A stretch of DNA of 64,000 nt from the NCBI RefSeq assembly GCF_007859315.1, contig NZ_VOHA01000007.1:124001-188000 (forward strand), written 5' to 3'. Of this stretch, positions 26,605-34,830 are shown piece after piece (the first letter of the stretch is position 1; each line of letters begins with the position of its first letter). The DNA comes from Reyranella sp. CPCC 100927 (GTDB taxonomy: Bacteria; Pseudomonadota; Alphaproteobacteria; Reyranellales; Reyranellaceae). The notes under the pieces were generated by a model that saw nothing but the letters and a program-made list of their open reading frames with translations, was not told the origin of the DNA and ran no database searches. The translations under genes and the position numbers were made by a program.

Positions 26605-26866
26605 ACTAGGGCGAATCACTGTCGTCCTGAGCGAAGCGAAGGACCCTGCGGTGCGCCGACCCGCACGAACGCGCGGTCATGAGAAGGAAGACTTCACCAC
26701 AGAGGCACAGAGAGCACAGAGAAACACAGAGGACAATCTTCGCGCGCGCCGAACGTGCGCCATGGCCTTATCTCTGTGTCCTCTGTGCCTCTGTGGTGAA
26801 GTCTTCATTCCGTACATGTCAGCCGGTGCGGTCGGCGCACCGCAGGATCCTTCGCTTCGCTCAGGA
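26568..26866. repeat. nested inverted repeats between convergent genes
   Basis: This covers the gap between the molybdenum hydroxylase and RidA genes. First, a GAGCGCAGCGAGGGATCC-type REP half-site at 26576-26593 codes for the C-terminus of the upstream protein. Next, outer arms at 26625-26664 and 26827-26866 are near-perfect inverted copies (core GAGCGAAGCGAAGGA). Inside them, inner arms at 26687-26722 and 26772-26806 form another inverted pair built around ACTTCACCACAGAGGCACAG. The pattern looks like one palindromic element inserted inside another. Confidence 0.85.
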
Positions 26867-26895
26867 TGATAGCAAATCCAGGCCCCAGACGACCG

Positions 26896-27300
26896 TCACC
26901 GTGGATGGGGCACGACGGCTGTTGCCTGGATCTCGACCTTGGCCTGGTCCTCCATCAGCGCCACCACCTGGACCGCGGCCATGGTCGGGAAGTGGCGTCC
27001 GATGACGTCGCGGTAGACTTTGCCGATGCCGTCGAGATGGGCGAGATAGTCCTTCCTGTCCGTCAGGTACCAGGTCATCGACACGATGTGCTCCGGCCCG
27101 GCACCGGCTTCGCCCAGCACCTCGACGACGTTCAGCAGGGTCTGGCGCACCTGGCCGACGAGATCATCGCACTCGAACCGGTTCTGCCGGTTCCAGCCGA
27201 TCTGCCCGGCGACGAAGACGGACCTGCCCTCAGCCGCAATGCCGTTGGCGTAGCCCTTGGGTTTGGCCCAGCCGGCGGGCAGCAGGATCGTGTGCATCAT
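26896..27300 (-). CDS. RidA/YjgF-family protein
   Basis: A 134-residue RidA-like protein. It contains the family pattern VFVAGQIGWN, then VGQVRQTLLNVVEVLGEAGAGPEHIVSMTWYLTD, and ends with FPTMAAVQVVALMEDQAKVEIQATAVVP, whose Arg-equivalent position is not well conserved. RidA proteins hydrolyse reactive enamines and imines; in aminobenzoyl-CoA degradation clusters a member is thought to help release ammonia from imine-type intermediates. The start overlaps the ligase stop (ATGATG), so either of two adjacent ATGs (27300 or 27297) may be used. It is the last gene of the operon. Confidence 0.87.
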   Translation of the reverse strand: MMHTILLPAGWAKPKGYANGIAAEGRSVFVAGQIGWNRQNRFECDDLVGQVRQTLLNVVEVLGEAGAGPEHIVSMTWYLTDRKDYLAHLDGIGKVYRDVIGRHFPTMAAVQVVALMEDQAKVEIQATAVVPHPR

Positions 27301-28922
27301 GATCGTTCCTGGTTTCTCAGCTGGAAGCGCTGGATCTTGCCCGTCTGCGTCTTGGGCAGGGCTGATGTGAACTTCACCGAGCGCGGATACTTGTAAGGCG
27401 CGATCGTTGCCTTGACGTGATCCTGCAGCCGCTTCGCGGTCTCGCCGTCGTCGGGCACGCCGTCGGCGAGCACGACGTGCGCTTCCACGATCTGGCCGCG
27501 CTCGGCGTCGGCGACGCCGATGACGGCGCATTCGCGCACGTCGGGATGGGTCAGCAACGCAGCTTCGACTTCCGGGCCGGCGATGTTGTAGCCGGCCGAG
27601 ACGATCATGTCGTCCGAACGCGCGGCGAAATGAAAGAAGCCAGCCGCGTCCTGCGAGAACGAATCGCCCGTGAGGTTCCAGCCGTCGCGGACGTAAGCCC
27701 GCTGCCGGGCATCGGCGAGATAGCGGCAGCCGGTCGGGCCGCGCACCGCAAGCCGGCCGACGGTGCCGCGCGGCAGCTCGTTCATGTCGTCATCGACGAT
27801 TCTCGCTTCGTATCCGCGCACCGGCTTGCCGGTCGAACCGGGCGCCAGGTCGTCGAGCCGGTTGGAGATGAAGATGTGCAGCATCTCGGTGGCGCCGATG
27901 CCGTCCAGGATCGGCTTGCCGGTTTTTTGCATCCAGTCGTTGAACACCGGGGTCGGCAGGGTCTCGCCGGCCGAGACGGCCACGCGCAGCGAGGACAGGT
28001 CGGCGCCCGTGTCCATGGCCGCGAGCATGGCGCGGTAGGCCGTGGGCGCCGTGAAGCTGATGGTGGCGCGATAGGTTTCGATGATCTCGATCATGTTCGC
28101 GGGCGAGGCGTTCTCCAGAAGCGTCGCCGCCGCACCGAAGCGCAGGGGGAAGATGGCCAGGCCGCCCAGGCCGAAGGTGAACGCCAGCGGCGGCGAGCCC
28201 ACGAAGACGTCATCCGGCGTCACCCCCAGCACGTCCTTGGCATAGCCGTCGGCGATGACCAGCAGGTCGCGATGGAAGTGCATCGTGGCCTTGGGCACGC
28301 CGGTGGTGCCCGAGGTGAAACCCAGCAGCGCCACGTCGTCGCGGCCGGTGGCGACGGCCTCGAAGCGCACCGGCTTGTTGAGCGCGATGCGGTCGAGCTC
28401 GGCGTCGTGATTGGCCGTGCCGTCGAAGCCCACGACCTGTTCGAGGTGCGGGCTGTCCTTGGCGCACGCCACCAGTTCGTCCATCAGCCGGGTATCGCAG
28501 AGCGCCAGGGCAATCTTCGCCTTGTCGACGATCTGCGTCAGCTCGCCGGCGCGCAGCATGGGCATGGTGTTGACCACGACCGCGCCCGCCTTGGTCGCCG
28601 CCAGCCAGCAGGCGACCATGGCCGGATTGTTGGCGGCGCGGATCAGGATCCGGTTGCCGGGACGCACGCCGTAGTTTTCGACCAGGGCATGCGCGAGCCG
28701 GTTGGTCCAGTCGCTCAGCTCCTTGTACGTCCGGCGCCGGCCGTTGCCGATCAGCGCCGTGTGATCGCCGAAGCCCTTCTGGACCAAGCGGTCGGTGAGC
28801 TCGACGCCGACATTGAGATGCTCGGGATAGTCGAAGCCGGCGAGCGGCAGATCGGGCCATTGCCCGGGCGGCGGCAGGTTGTCCCGGGCAAACGTGTCGA
28901 CATGGGCGGTCGGTCCCAGCAT
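27297..28922 (-). CDS. benzoate/2-aminobenzoate-type CoA ligase
   Basis: A 541-residue adenylate-forming acyl-CoA ligase. The start at 28922 (MLGPTAHVDTFARDNLPPPGQWP) fits the benzoate-CoA ligase family, while the longer frame is antisense noise. Motifs are LLGFTSGTTGVPKATMHFHRD (P-loop, about residues 184-204), LDGIGATEMLHIFISN (about 324-340), and the C-terminal lysine in ALPKTQTGKIQRFQLR. With the bifunctional hydroxylase-reductase in the same operon, activation of 2-aminobenzoate (anthranilate) or salicylate is the best guess. Four bases separate it from the hydratase gene. Confidence 0.88.
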   Translation of the reverse strand: MLGPTAHVDTFARDNLPPPGQWPDLPLAGFDYPEHLNVGVELTDRLVQKGFGDHTALIGNGRRRTYKELSDWTNRLAHALVENYGVRPGNRILIRAANNPAMVACWLAATKAGAVVVNTMPMLRAGELTQIVDKAKIALALCDTRLMDELVACAKDSPHLEQVVGFDGTANHDAELDRIALNKPVRFEAVATGRDDVALLGFTSGTTGVPKATMHFHRDLLVIADGYAKDVLGVTPDDVFVGSPPLAFTFGLGGLAIFPLRFGAAATLLENASPANMIEIIETYRATISFTAPTAYRAMLAAMDTGADLSSLRVAVSAGETLPTPVFNDWMQKTGKPILDGIGATEMLHIFISNRLDDLAPGSTGKPVRGYEARIVDDDMNELPRGTVGRLAVRGPTGCRYLADARQRAYVRDGWNLTGDSFSQDAAGFFHFAARSDDMIVSAGYNIAGPEVEAALLTHPDVRECAVIGVADAERGQIVEAHVVLADGVPDDGETAKRLQDHVKATIAPYKYPRSVKFTSALPKTQTGKIQRFQLRNQERS

Positions 28923-28926
28923 GGCG

Positions 28927-29739
28927 TCAGCTCCCCTCGAAGACAGGCCTCTCACGGGCGACAAAGGCGCGGTAGGCGCGCTCGAAGTCACGCGTCTGCA
29001 TGCAGATCGCCTGCGCCTGGGCTTCGGCTTCGATCGCCTGGTCGAGCCCCATCGACCATTCCTGATTGAGCTGGGTCTTGGTGATGCCGTGCGCAAAGGT
29101 CGGCCCGGCCACGATGCTGCGGGCCATATCGAGCGCCTCGGTCTCCAGTGCCGTGGCGTCGACCAGGCGGTTGTAGAAACCCCAGCGCTCGCCTTCCGCG
29201 GCCGACATGCTGCGGCCGGTGTAGAGCAGCTCGGCGGTGCGGCCCTGGCCGATGATGCGCGGCAGGATGGCGCAAGCGCCCATGTCGCAGCCGGCCAACC
29301 CGACGCGCGTGAACAGGAACGCCGTCTTGGCTGCGGGCGTGGCGATGCGGATGTCGGAGGCCATGACGATGATCGCGCCGGCACCGACGGCCACGCCGTC
29401 GACGGCGGTGATGATCGGCTTGCCGCACGACAGCATCGCCTTGACGAGATCGCCGGTCATGCGCGTGAAGGCGAGCAGCTCCTTCATCTCCATGTCGACC
29501 AGCGGGCCGATGATGTCATGCACGTCGCCGCCGGAGCAGAAATTGCCGCCGTTGGGCAGGAAGACCACCGCGTCGACGTCATCGGCATAGCGCAGCTCGC
29601 GAAAGGTATCGCGCAGCTCGGCATAGGATTGAAAGGTCAACGGGTTCTTGCGCTCCGGGCGGTCCAGCCGCACGCATGCCACCTTGGCCTCGACCTGCCA
29701 GAGGAAGTGCTTGGGCCTGAAGCCCGCCATCTGTGTCAT
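28927..29739 (-). CDS. enoyl-CoA hydratase/isomerase family protein
   Basis: A 270-residue crotonase-fold protein, starting [36 protein letters not shown]. The oxyanion hole motif is [13 protein letters not shown] (about residues 66-78), and the second glycine of the oxyanion loop lies in [20 protein letters not shown]. The region that carries the acid-base Glu in hydratases reads [19 protein letters not shown], so the exact chemistry (hydratase, isomerase or ring hydrolase) is open. In aminobenzoyl-CoA clusters such enzymes open the ring or hydrate the opened chain. The start overlaps the MarR stop by ATGA. Confidence 0.87.
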   Translation of the reverse strand: MTQMAGFRPKHFLWQVEAKVACVRLDRPERKNPLTFQSYAELRDTFRELRYADDVDAVVFLPNGGNFCSGGDVHDIIGPLVDMEMKELLAFTRMTGDLVKAMLSCGKPIITAVDGVAVGAGAIIVMASDIRIATPAAKTAFLFTRVGLAGCDMGACAILPRIIGQGRTAELLYTGRSMSAAEGERWGFYNRLVDATALETEALDMARSIVAGPTFAHGITKTQLNQEWSMGLDQAIEAEAQAQAICMQTRDFERAYRAFVARERPVFEGS

Positions 29740-30191
29740 GCCCGTCCCTCCCAATTGCTGCGAAAAGCCTTCAGCATCGACGTCAGCTGCCGTGCATCGC
29801 TGCGGGTGACGCCGGCCAGCAGTTCATCGACCCAGCGTTCGTGCGCCGCCGCCATGGTGCGAAAAGAATCCTTGCCGGTCCGCGTGAGGTGAACGATCGA
29901 CGTCCGCCGATCGCCGTTGCGCTGGCTGCGCTGCACCAGGCCTTCCGACACCAGCCGATCGACGATGCCGGTGACATTGCCGTTGGACACCAGCAGGAAG
30001 CGCGACAGGTCGCTCATCAGCATGCCGTCGGGCGTGCGATAGAGTGCCGCCATGACGTCGAACCGGGGCAGGGTGGTGTCGAACTCCTTGTTCAGGCGGT
30101 CGCGCAGTTCGCCCTCGATGGTGCGCGACGCGCGCAGCAGCCGGATCCAGAGTCTCAGCTTCTCCTTCGAGGCGGACAGCGGACCGCTCAC
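29736..30191 (-). CDS. MarR-family transcriptional regulator
   Basis: A 151-residue MarR protein. The winged helix is at about residues 30-115 ([66 protein letters not shown]). I chose the GTG at 30191, which overlaps the upstream SDR stop as GTGA; an ATG further up lies inside the SDR gene. Its place inside the aryl-CoA operon suggests that it represses the operon and is released by an aryl-CoA thioester or free acid. The 8-bp inverted repeat at 33288-33317 is a good candidate site. Confidence 0.87.
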   Translation of the reverse strand: MSGPLSASKEKLRLWIRLLRASRTIEGELRDRLNKEFDTTLPRFDVMAALYRTPDGMLMSDLSRFLLVSNGNVTGIVDRLVSEGLVQRSQRNGDRRTSIVHLTRTGKDSFRTMAAAHERWVDELLAGVTRSDARQLTSMLKAFRSNWEGRA

Positions 30192-30946
30192 CAAGTCTCG
30201 CCTCCCGACAGTGACAGCGTCTGGCCGGTGATCGAGGCGCCGGCCTCGCTGCAGAGCCACAGCACGGCCGCGGCAACCTCCTGCGGCTGGATGAAGCGGC
30301 CCTGCGGATTGGTCGCCGCCAGGCTCGCGCGCGCCTGCTCGACCGTGCGGCCGGTCTTCTCGATGATCCGCTGGACCGACTCCTGCAGCATGTCGGTCTC
30401 GACGAAACCGGGGCAGACCGCATTCACGGTCACGCCGGTCCTGACCAGCTCCGTCGCCAGGGCCCGCATGAGGCCCACGACGCCGTGCTTGGCGGCAACG
30501 TAGGGCGCGACATAGGCGTAGCCCTTCAGCCCGGCAGTTGACGCGACGAACACGATGCGGCCCGACTTGCGGGCGGTCATGCCGGCGAGCGCCGGCTTCA
30601 CGGTCAGGAACGAGCCGGTCAGGTTGACGTCGAGCGTGTGCTGCCAGTCGGCGAGCGAGGTCCGATGCGCCGGGCTGCTACCCGACATGCCGGCGTTGGC
30701 GACGACGATGTCGAAGGGCCCTCGTGCCTTTTCGGCATCCGCGTGCAGCGCGGCCATGGCCGCTTCATCGGTGACGTCGGCCGCGATGGCGACGACACGA
30801 TCGTTTTCGCGCGCGACAGTGGCGAGCTGCTCTGGCCGCCGGCCGCAGATGGTCACGGCGGCGCCGGCCTCGGCGAGGGCAAGAGCAACTGCCCGGCCGA
30901 CACCTGTGCCGCCGCCGGTCACCAGCGCGTGTTTTCCCGTCATCAT
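30188..30946 (-). CDS. short-chain dehydrogenase/reductase (3-hydroxyacyl-CoA-type)
   Basis: A 252-residue classical SDR. The cofactor loop [12 protein letters not shown] (about residues 10-21), the NAG motif [12 protein letters not shown], the catalytic Ser in [12 protein letters not shown] and the [10 protein letters not shown] motif (Tyr and Lys near 155-159) are all intact. The C-terminal LSLSGGETW is typical of the family. In this operon it may act as a 3-hydroxyacyl-CoA dehydrogenase on the ring-opened chain. It starts overlapping the stop of the hydroxylase-reductase gene and overlaps MarR at the other end. Confidence 0.9.
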   Translation of the reverse strand: MMTGKHALVTGGGTGVGRAVALALAEAGAAVTICGRRPEQLATVARENDRVVAIAADVTDEAAMAALHADAEKARGPFDIVVANAGMSGSSPAHRTSLADWQHTLDVNLTGSFLTVKPALAGMTARKSGRIVFVASTAGLKGYAYVAPYVAAKHGVVGLMRALATELVRTGVTVNAVCPGFVETDMLQESVQRIIEKTGRTVEQARASLAATNPQGRFIQPQEVAAAVLWLCSEAGASITGQTLSLSGGETW

Positions 30947-33234
30947 ACTTTCTGCCCCGTGGTTGTGGTGCGTTCGGTCAGGCGATAGAGCTGGTCGCGG
31001 CCCGCGAGATAGGGGTCAGGCCATTTCAAGTCGCGATCGCCCAGCTGTGCCGCGGCGTGCAGGGTCCAGTAGGGATCCGCAAGATGCGGCCGCGCCAGGC
31101 AGACGAGATCGGCGCGGCCGGCCAGCAGGATCGAGTTGACATGATCGGGCTCGTAGATGTTGCCCACCGCCATGGTGGCCATGCCGGTCTCGTTGCGGAT
31201 GCGATCGGAAAACGGCGTCTGGAACATGCGCCCGTAGACGGGGCGGGCGCGGATCGATGTCTGGCCGGCCGACACGTCGCAGATATCGACGCCCGCCGCT
31301 TGCAGGAGCCGCGCGATCTCGACGGCTTCCTCGGGCGTCACCCCGTCGTCGCCGACCCAGTCGTTGGCGGAGATGCGCATCGAGATCGGCTTGTGTGCCG
31401 GCCAGGCCGCGCGCACGGCGCTGAAGACTTCCAGCGGGTAGCGCAGGCGGTTCTCCAGCGAGCCGCCATAGGCGTCGGTCCGCCTGTTGGTGAGCGGCGT
31501 GATGAAGGACGACAACAGATAGCCGTGCGCGGCATGGATCTCCAGCATGTCGAACCCGCAGCGCGCCGCCATGGCGGCCGCGGCGGCGAACTGCTCGCGC
31601 ACCCGGGTCATGTCGGTGCGGTCCATCGCCTTGGGCACCTGGTTGGCGGCCGACCAGCCCACGGCGGAAGCAGCCATCAGCGGCCAGTTGCCCGTGGCCA
31701 GCGGCGCGTCCATCTGCTGCCAGCCGAGTTGGGTCGAGCCTTTGGGACCGGAATGCCCGATCTGGGCGCAGATCTTGGCCTCGGTCTCGGCATGCACGAA
31801 ATCGACCAGGCGCTTCCAGGCAGCCTCGTGCGCGGGCGCATAGAAGCCGGTGCAGCCCGGCGTGATCCGTCCTTCGGGGCTCACGCAGGTCATCTCGATA
31901 TGGATCAGCCCGGCGCCACCCTTGGCCCGCTCGGCGTAGTGGACGAAGTGCCAGTCGGTGGGGCAGCCGTCGACAGCCTTGTACTGCGCCATCGGCGACA
32001 CGACGATGCGGTTCTTCAGCGTCAGCTCGCGCAGCCGGAACGGCGCGAACATCGGGGCACGCCGCGCATTGTCGGTGTTGCCGGCGCGGCGCTGGAACCA
32101 GGCTTCCGCCTCGCCCAGCCACTGGGGATCGCGCAGGCGCAGGTTCTCGTGGCTGATGCGCTGCGAGCGGGTCAGCAGCGAGTAGTTGAACTGCACGGGA
32201 TCGAGGTGGAGGTAGCGCTGGACCTCCTCGAACCATTCCAGCGAGTTGCGTGCCGCCGACTGCAGGCGCAGCACCTCGGCACGACGCGTGCTTTCGTATT
32301 TCTCGAAAGCCGCCTCCAGCGTCGTCTCTGAATGCACATAGTCAGCGAGCGCGACGGCACTTTCCAGCGCGAGCTTGGTGCCGGAGCCGATGGAGAAGTG
32401 CGCGCTGGCCGCCGCATCGCCCATCAGGGCGAGGTTCTTGTGCGACCATCGCTGACACAGCACGCGCGGAAAGTTGATCCAGGCCGAGCCGCGCAGATGG
32501 TTGGCATTGGACATCAGAGGATGGCCGCCGAGATACTTGGCGAAGATCCGCTCGCAGGCGGCGATCGACTCCTCGCGACTCATGTCGCCGAAGCCCCACT
32601 TGTGCCAGGTCTCTTCGCTGCATTCGACGATGAAGGTCGCCGTCTCCGGTTCGAACTGGTAGGCATGCGCCCATATCCAGCCGTGCTCGGTCTCCTCGAA
32701 GATGAAGGTGAAGGCGTCGTCGAACTTCTGCCGGGTGCCGAGCCAAACGAACTTGCACTTGCGCACGTCGATGTCGGGCTTGAAGACGTCGGCAAATGCC
32801 GTCCTTGACCGCGAGTTCAGCCCGTCGGTGGCGACGACAAGGTCATGCGACGCCATGAGGGGGGCGGGGTCGGCGACCTCGGATTCGAAGACCAGCTCGA
32901 CGCCCAGCTCGCGGGCGCGCCGCTGCAGCAGCAGGAGCAGCCGCTTGCGGCCGATGCCGCAGAAGCCGTGCCCGGTCGAGACGATGCGCGTGTCCTTGTG
33001 GATGACGGCGATATCGTCCCAGTATGCGAAGTACTCGCGGATCCATGCCGCGCTTACGGGGTCGTTGGCTTCAAGGTTGTCGAGCGTTTCCGCCGACAGC
33101 ACGACCCCCCAGCCGAACGTGTCGTCAGCGCGGTTGCGTTCGATCACGGTGATCTCGTGCGCAGGGTTCCTGCGCTTCATCGAGATCGCGAAATAGAGGC
33201 CGGCGGGTCCGGCGCCGAGGACAACAACCTTCAT
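30943..33234 (-). CDS. bifunctional aminobenzoyl-CoA/salicylyl-CoA monooxygenase-reductase
   Basis: A 763-residue fusion. Residues 1-375 are a class A FAD monooxygenase ([21 protein letters not shown] at the N-terminus and [25 protein letters not shown] around 288). Residues about 395-763 are an old-yellow-enzyme FMN barrel ([53 protein letters not shown]). This combination is known from 2-aminobenzoyl-CoA monooxygenase/reductase of Azoarcus evansii and from bifunctional salicylyl-CoA 5-hydroxylase. It would hydroxylate and then reduce the CoA-bound ring. It is the first gene of the operon. Confidence 0.9.
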   Translation of the reverse strand: MKVVVLGAGPAGLYFAISMKRRNPAHEITVIERNRADDTFGWGVVLSAETLDNLEANDPVSAAWIREYFAYWDDIAVIHKDTRIVSTGHGFCGIGRKRLLLLLQRRARELGVELVFESEVADPAPLMASHDLVVATDGLNSRSRTAFADVFKPDIDVRKCKFVWLGTRQKFDDAFTFIFEETEHGWIWAHAYQFEPETATFIVECSEETWHKWGFGDMSREESIAACERIFAKYLGGHPLMSNANHLRGSAWINFPRVLCQRWSHKNLALMGDAAASAHFSIGSGTKLALESAVALADYVHSETTLEAAFEKYESTRRAEVLRLQSAARNSLEWFEEVQRYLHLDPVQFNYSLLTRSQRISHENLRLRDPQWLGEAEAWFQRRAGNTDNARRAPMFAPFRLRELTLKNRIVVSPMAQYKAVDGCPTDWHFVHYAERAKGGAGLIHIEMTCVSPEGRITPGCTGFYAPAHEAAWKRLVDFVHAETEAKICAQIGHSGPKGSTQLGWQQMDAPLATGNWPLMAASAVGWSAANQVPKAMDRTDMTRVREQFAAAAAMAARCGFDMLEIHAAHGYLLSSFITPLTNRRTDAYGGSLENRLRYPLEVFSAVRAAWPAHKPISMRISANDWVGDDGVTPEEAVEIARLLQAAGVDICDVSAGQTSIRARPVYGRMFQTPFSDRIRNETGMATMAVGNIYEPDHVNSILLAGRADLVCLARPHLADPYWTLHAAAQLGDRDLKWPDPYLAGRDQLYRLTERTTTTGQKV

Positions 33235-33287
33235 GTCGAGGGTCCTCCCGTCTGGGGACGCCTCTATGCCATCCCATCAGCCTGATC

Positions 33288-33317
33288 ATTTCAAGTATAA
33301 AATTTTAACCTTGAAAT
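33288..33317 (-). promoter_or_regulatory. promoter and inverted-repeat operator of the aryl-CoA operon
   Basis: Perfect 8-base arms ATTTCAAG (33288-33295) and CTTGAAAT (33310-33317) are separated by 14 AT-only or nearly AT-only bases. On the minus strand a TATACT -10 overlaps the downstream arm, with a TTTAAA -35-like box 17 bases upstream. The gene start is about 55 bases downstream. Arm length and spacing suit a MarR dimer that blocks RNA polymerase (inference); the operon encodes its own MarR protein. Confidence 0.6.
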
Positions 33318-33370
33318 TTAAATCGGCTACGTGCCGGCGGGCCGGAGCGTCGGGTTGCGCCGATGGCGTG

Positions 33371-34336
33371 TCAGGAACGCCGGAAGACGCTGGGTGTGAC
33401 GCCGGTGGCGCGTTTGAAGCTGGTGGCGAAGTGAGCGGCCGACGAGAAGCCGCAGGCGAGTGCGACCTCGGTCGTGGTGAGATTGCCGGTACCCAGCAGA
33501 GCCTTGGCGCGGTGCAGGCGGCGCTGCAGCAGGTAGCGGTGAGGGGACTCGCCGGTGGTTGCCTTGAAGGCACGGGCGAAGTGGAACGGGCTGAGGCAGG
33601 CCTCGCGCGCCAGTTCGTCCAGTGTCAGGTCGCGATCGAGATGGCTGTCGATGAGCTGCAGCACGCGCGCCAGCCGGCGGCCGTCGAGCATGCCTTTCGC
33701 CGGCGGCTGTGGGTGCGCGGTGGGACAGAGGTTGGAATAGCTGCGCAGGATGTAGGCACCCAGCGCCGCCGATAGCGTACCGATCAGCAGGGTGGCGACC
33801 GGGCTGGGGTGGCGAAGCTCTTCCGCCACGGTGCGGCCGATGGCCTCGATCACCGGGTCGTGGAAGCCGCCCTCGTAGCGCAACCGTACCCGATCGGGGT
33901 CGACATCGAGGTCGGCCAGCGCCGTCTGCGACAGCGGCATGGCCGGCAGATAGAGGTGAACGCTCTCGCGGATCTCGCCGTAGAGATGGATCATGTCCTC
34001 GCGGATGCCGGCCGGGCACAGCCACACCGTTCCCGGCATGGCGTGGTGCTGTTGCAGCTTGCCGTCACCGCGGCGGCGCACGCGCAGCTTGCCGTCGAGC
34101 ATCACGATGACCTCGGTGTCGCGCGGCAGCACCTCGCCGAGATCGCCTTCGGCATGCTGCCAGCGCTCGGCCAGCAAGCCATGCCATCCCCGGCCGCGGC
34201 TGGAGCCGAGGCAGGTCCCGGTCGTGTACTTCGACTTGCTGTGCCCGATCAGCCGCGCCATGCCGGGTGCCTTCGAGGCAGGGGAGGCGAATGCTTCCGT
34301 ACGCAGGTCCGCTACGCACGACGCTAAGCCTTTCAT
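33371..34336 (-). CDS. AraC-family transcriptional regulator
   Basis: A 321-residue AraC protein. The C-terminal double helix-turn-helix spans about residues 215-315, with LTLDELAREACLSPFHFARAFKATTGESPHRYLLQRRLHRAKALLG and the second motif LTTTEVALACGFSSAAHFATSFKRATGVTPSVFRR. The N-terminal half resembles a cupin-type sensor (EVIVMLDGKLRVRRR; MPGTVWLCPAGIREDMIHLYGEI). It is transcribed in the same direction as the aryl-CoA operon, 136 bases upstream of it, and may be a second regulator of it. Confidence 0.9.
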   Translation of the reverse strand: MKGLASCVADLRTEAFASPASKAPGMARLIGHSKSKYTTGTCLGSSRGRGWHGLLAERWQHAEGDLGEVLPRDTEVIVMLDGKLRVRRRGDGKLQQHHAMPGTVWLCPAGIREDMIHLYGEIRESVHLYLPAMPLSQTALADLDVDPDRVRLRYEGGFHDPVIEAIGRTVAEELRHPSPVATLLIGTLSAALGAYILRSYSNLCPTAHPQPPAKGMLDGRRLARVLQLIDSHLDRDLTLDELAREACLSPFHFARAFKATTGESPHRYLLQRRLHRAKALLGTGNLTTTEVALACGFSSAAHFATSFKRATGVTPSVFRRS

Positions 34337-34368
34337 GCCGCCGCGACCCTGACAAGGTCTCTGTCTGG

Positions 34369-34700
34369 GAGCGCGGGCGTCTCGCCCATTGGCGCTAACT
34401 TTGACGATGTTCCAACCAATGACCTCATCCTGAGGAGGCCGCGTAGCGGCCGTCTCGAAGGATAGGCTACAGGCGAAGTCTTGGAAAAAGCGTGTTCGCA
34501 GCGCCTGCGTCGTTACCCACCCTTCGAGACGCGGCCCTGCGGGCCGCTCCTCAGGGTGAGGTTCATGCGTAAGTTAGCGCCTATGGGCGTCTCGCCCGCA
34601 TCTTGACCTCCCCAGCTTCGCTGGGGAGGTGCCCCGAAGGGGCGGAGGGGAGCCGACGTGGTCTATGAAGGGAAGATGCGGGCGAGACGCCCGCGCTCTC
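34369..34700. repeat. nested palindromic repeats: one element inserted in another
   Basis: An inner element (34388-34584) has inverted ends GGCGCTAACTT (34391-34401) and AAGTTAGCGCC (34571-34581) and longer internal arms of the CCTCATCCTGAGGAGG type. It is flanked by an exact 13-base direct repeat, GGGCGTCTCGCCC, at 34375-34387 and 34585-34597. Joining the flanks across the inner element recreates a 26-base arm that is the exact complement of 34673-34698. Thus an older element (34369-34700, with a CCTCCCCAGC hairpin in its centre) was interrupted by a younger one. No gene is seen in the 494-base gap. Confidence 0.85.
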
Positions 34701-34830
34701 AGGCATGCTACGGCTCGATCCCGTCTGCCAGACAGCAAGTTTCCGAAACCCGGCAGCAAGGCCGTGAAAGCCAAGGACCGCGACATCGCTAGACTTCCCC
34801 CTAAGCACAAGCGCCGTCAGGGAGGACGAC

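Noticed and set aside
26568-26866. Possible CRISPR array
   Set aside because: The repeats are inverted pairs rather than regularly spaced direct repeats, there are no equal spacers, and no cas genes are in the window.
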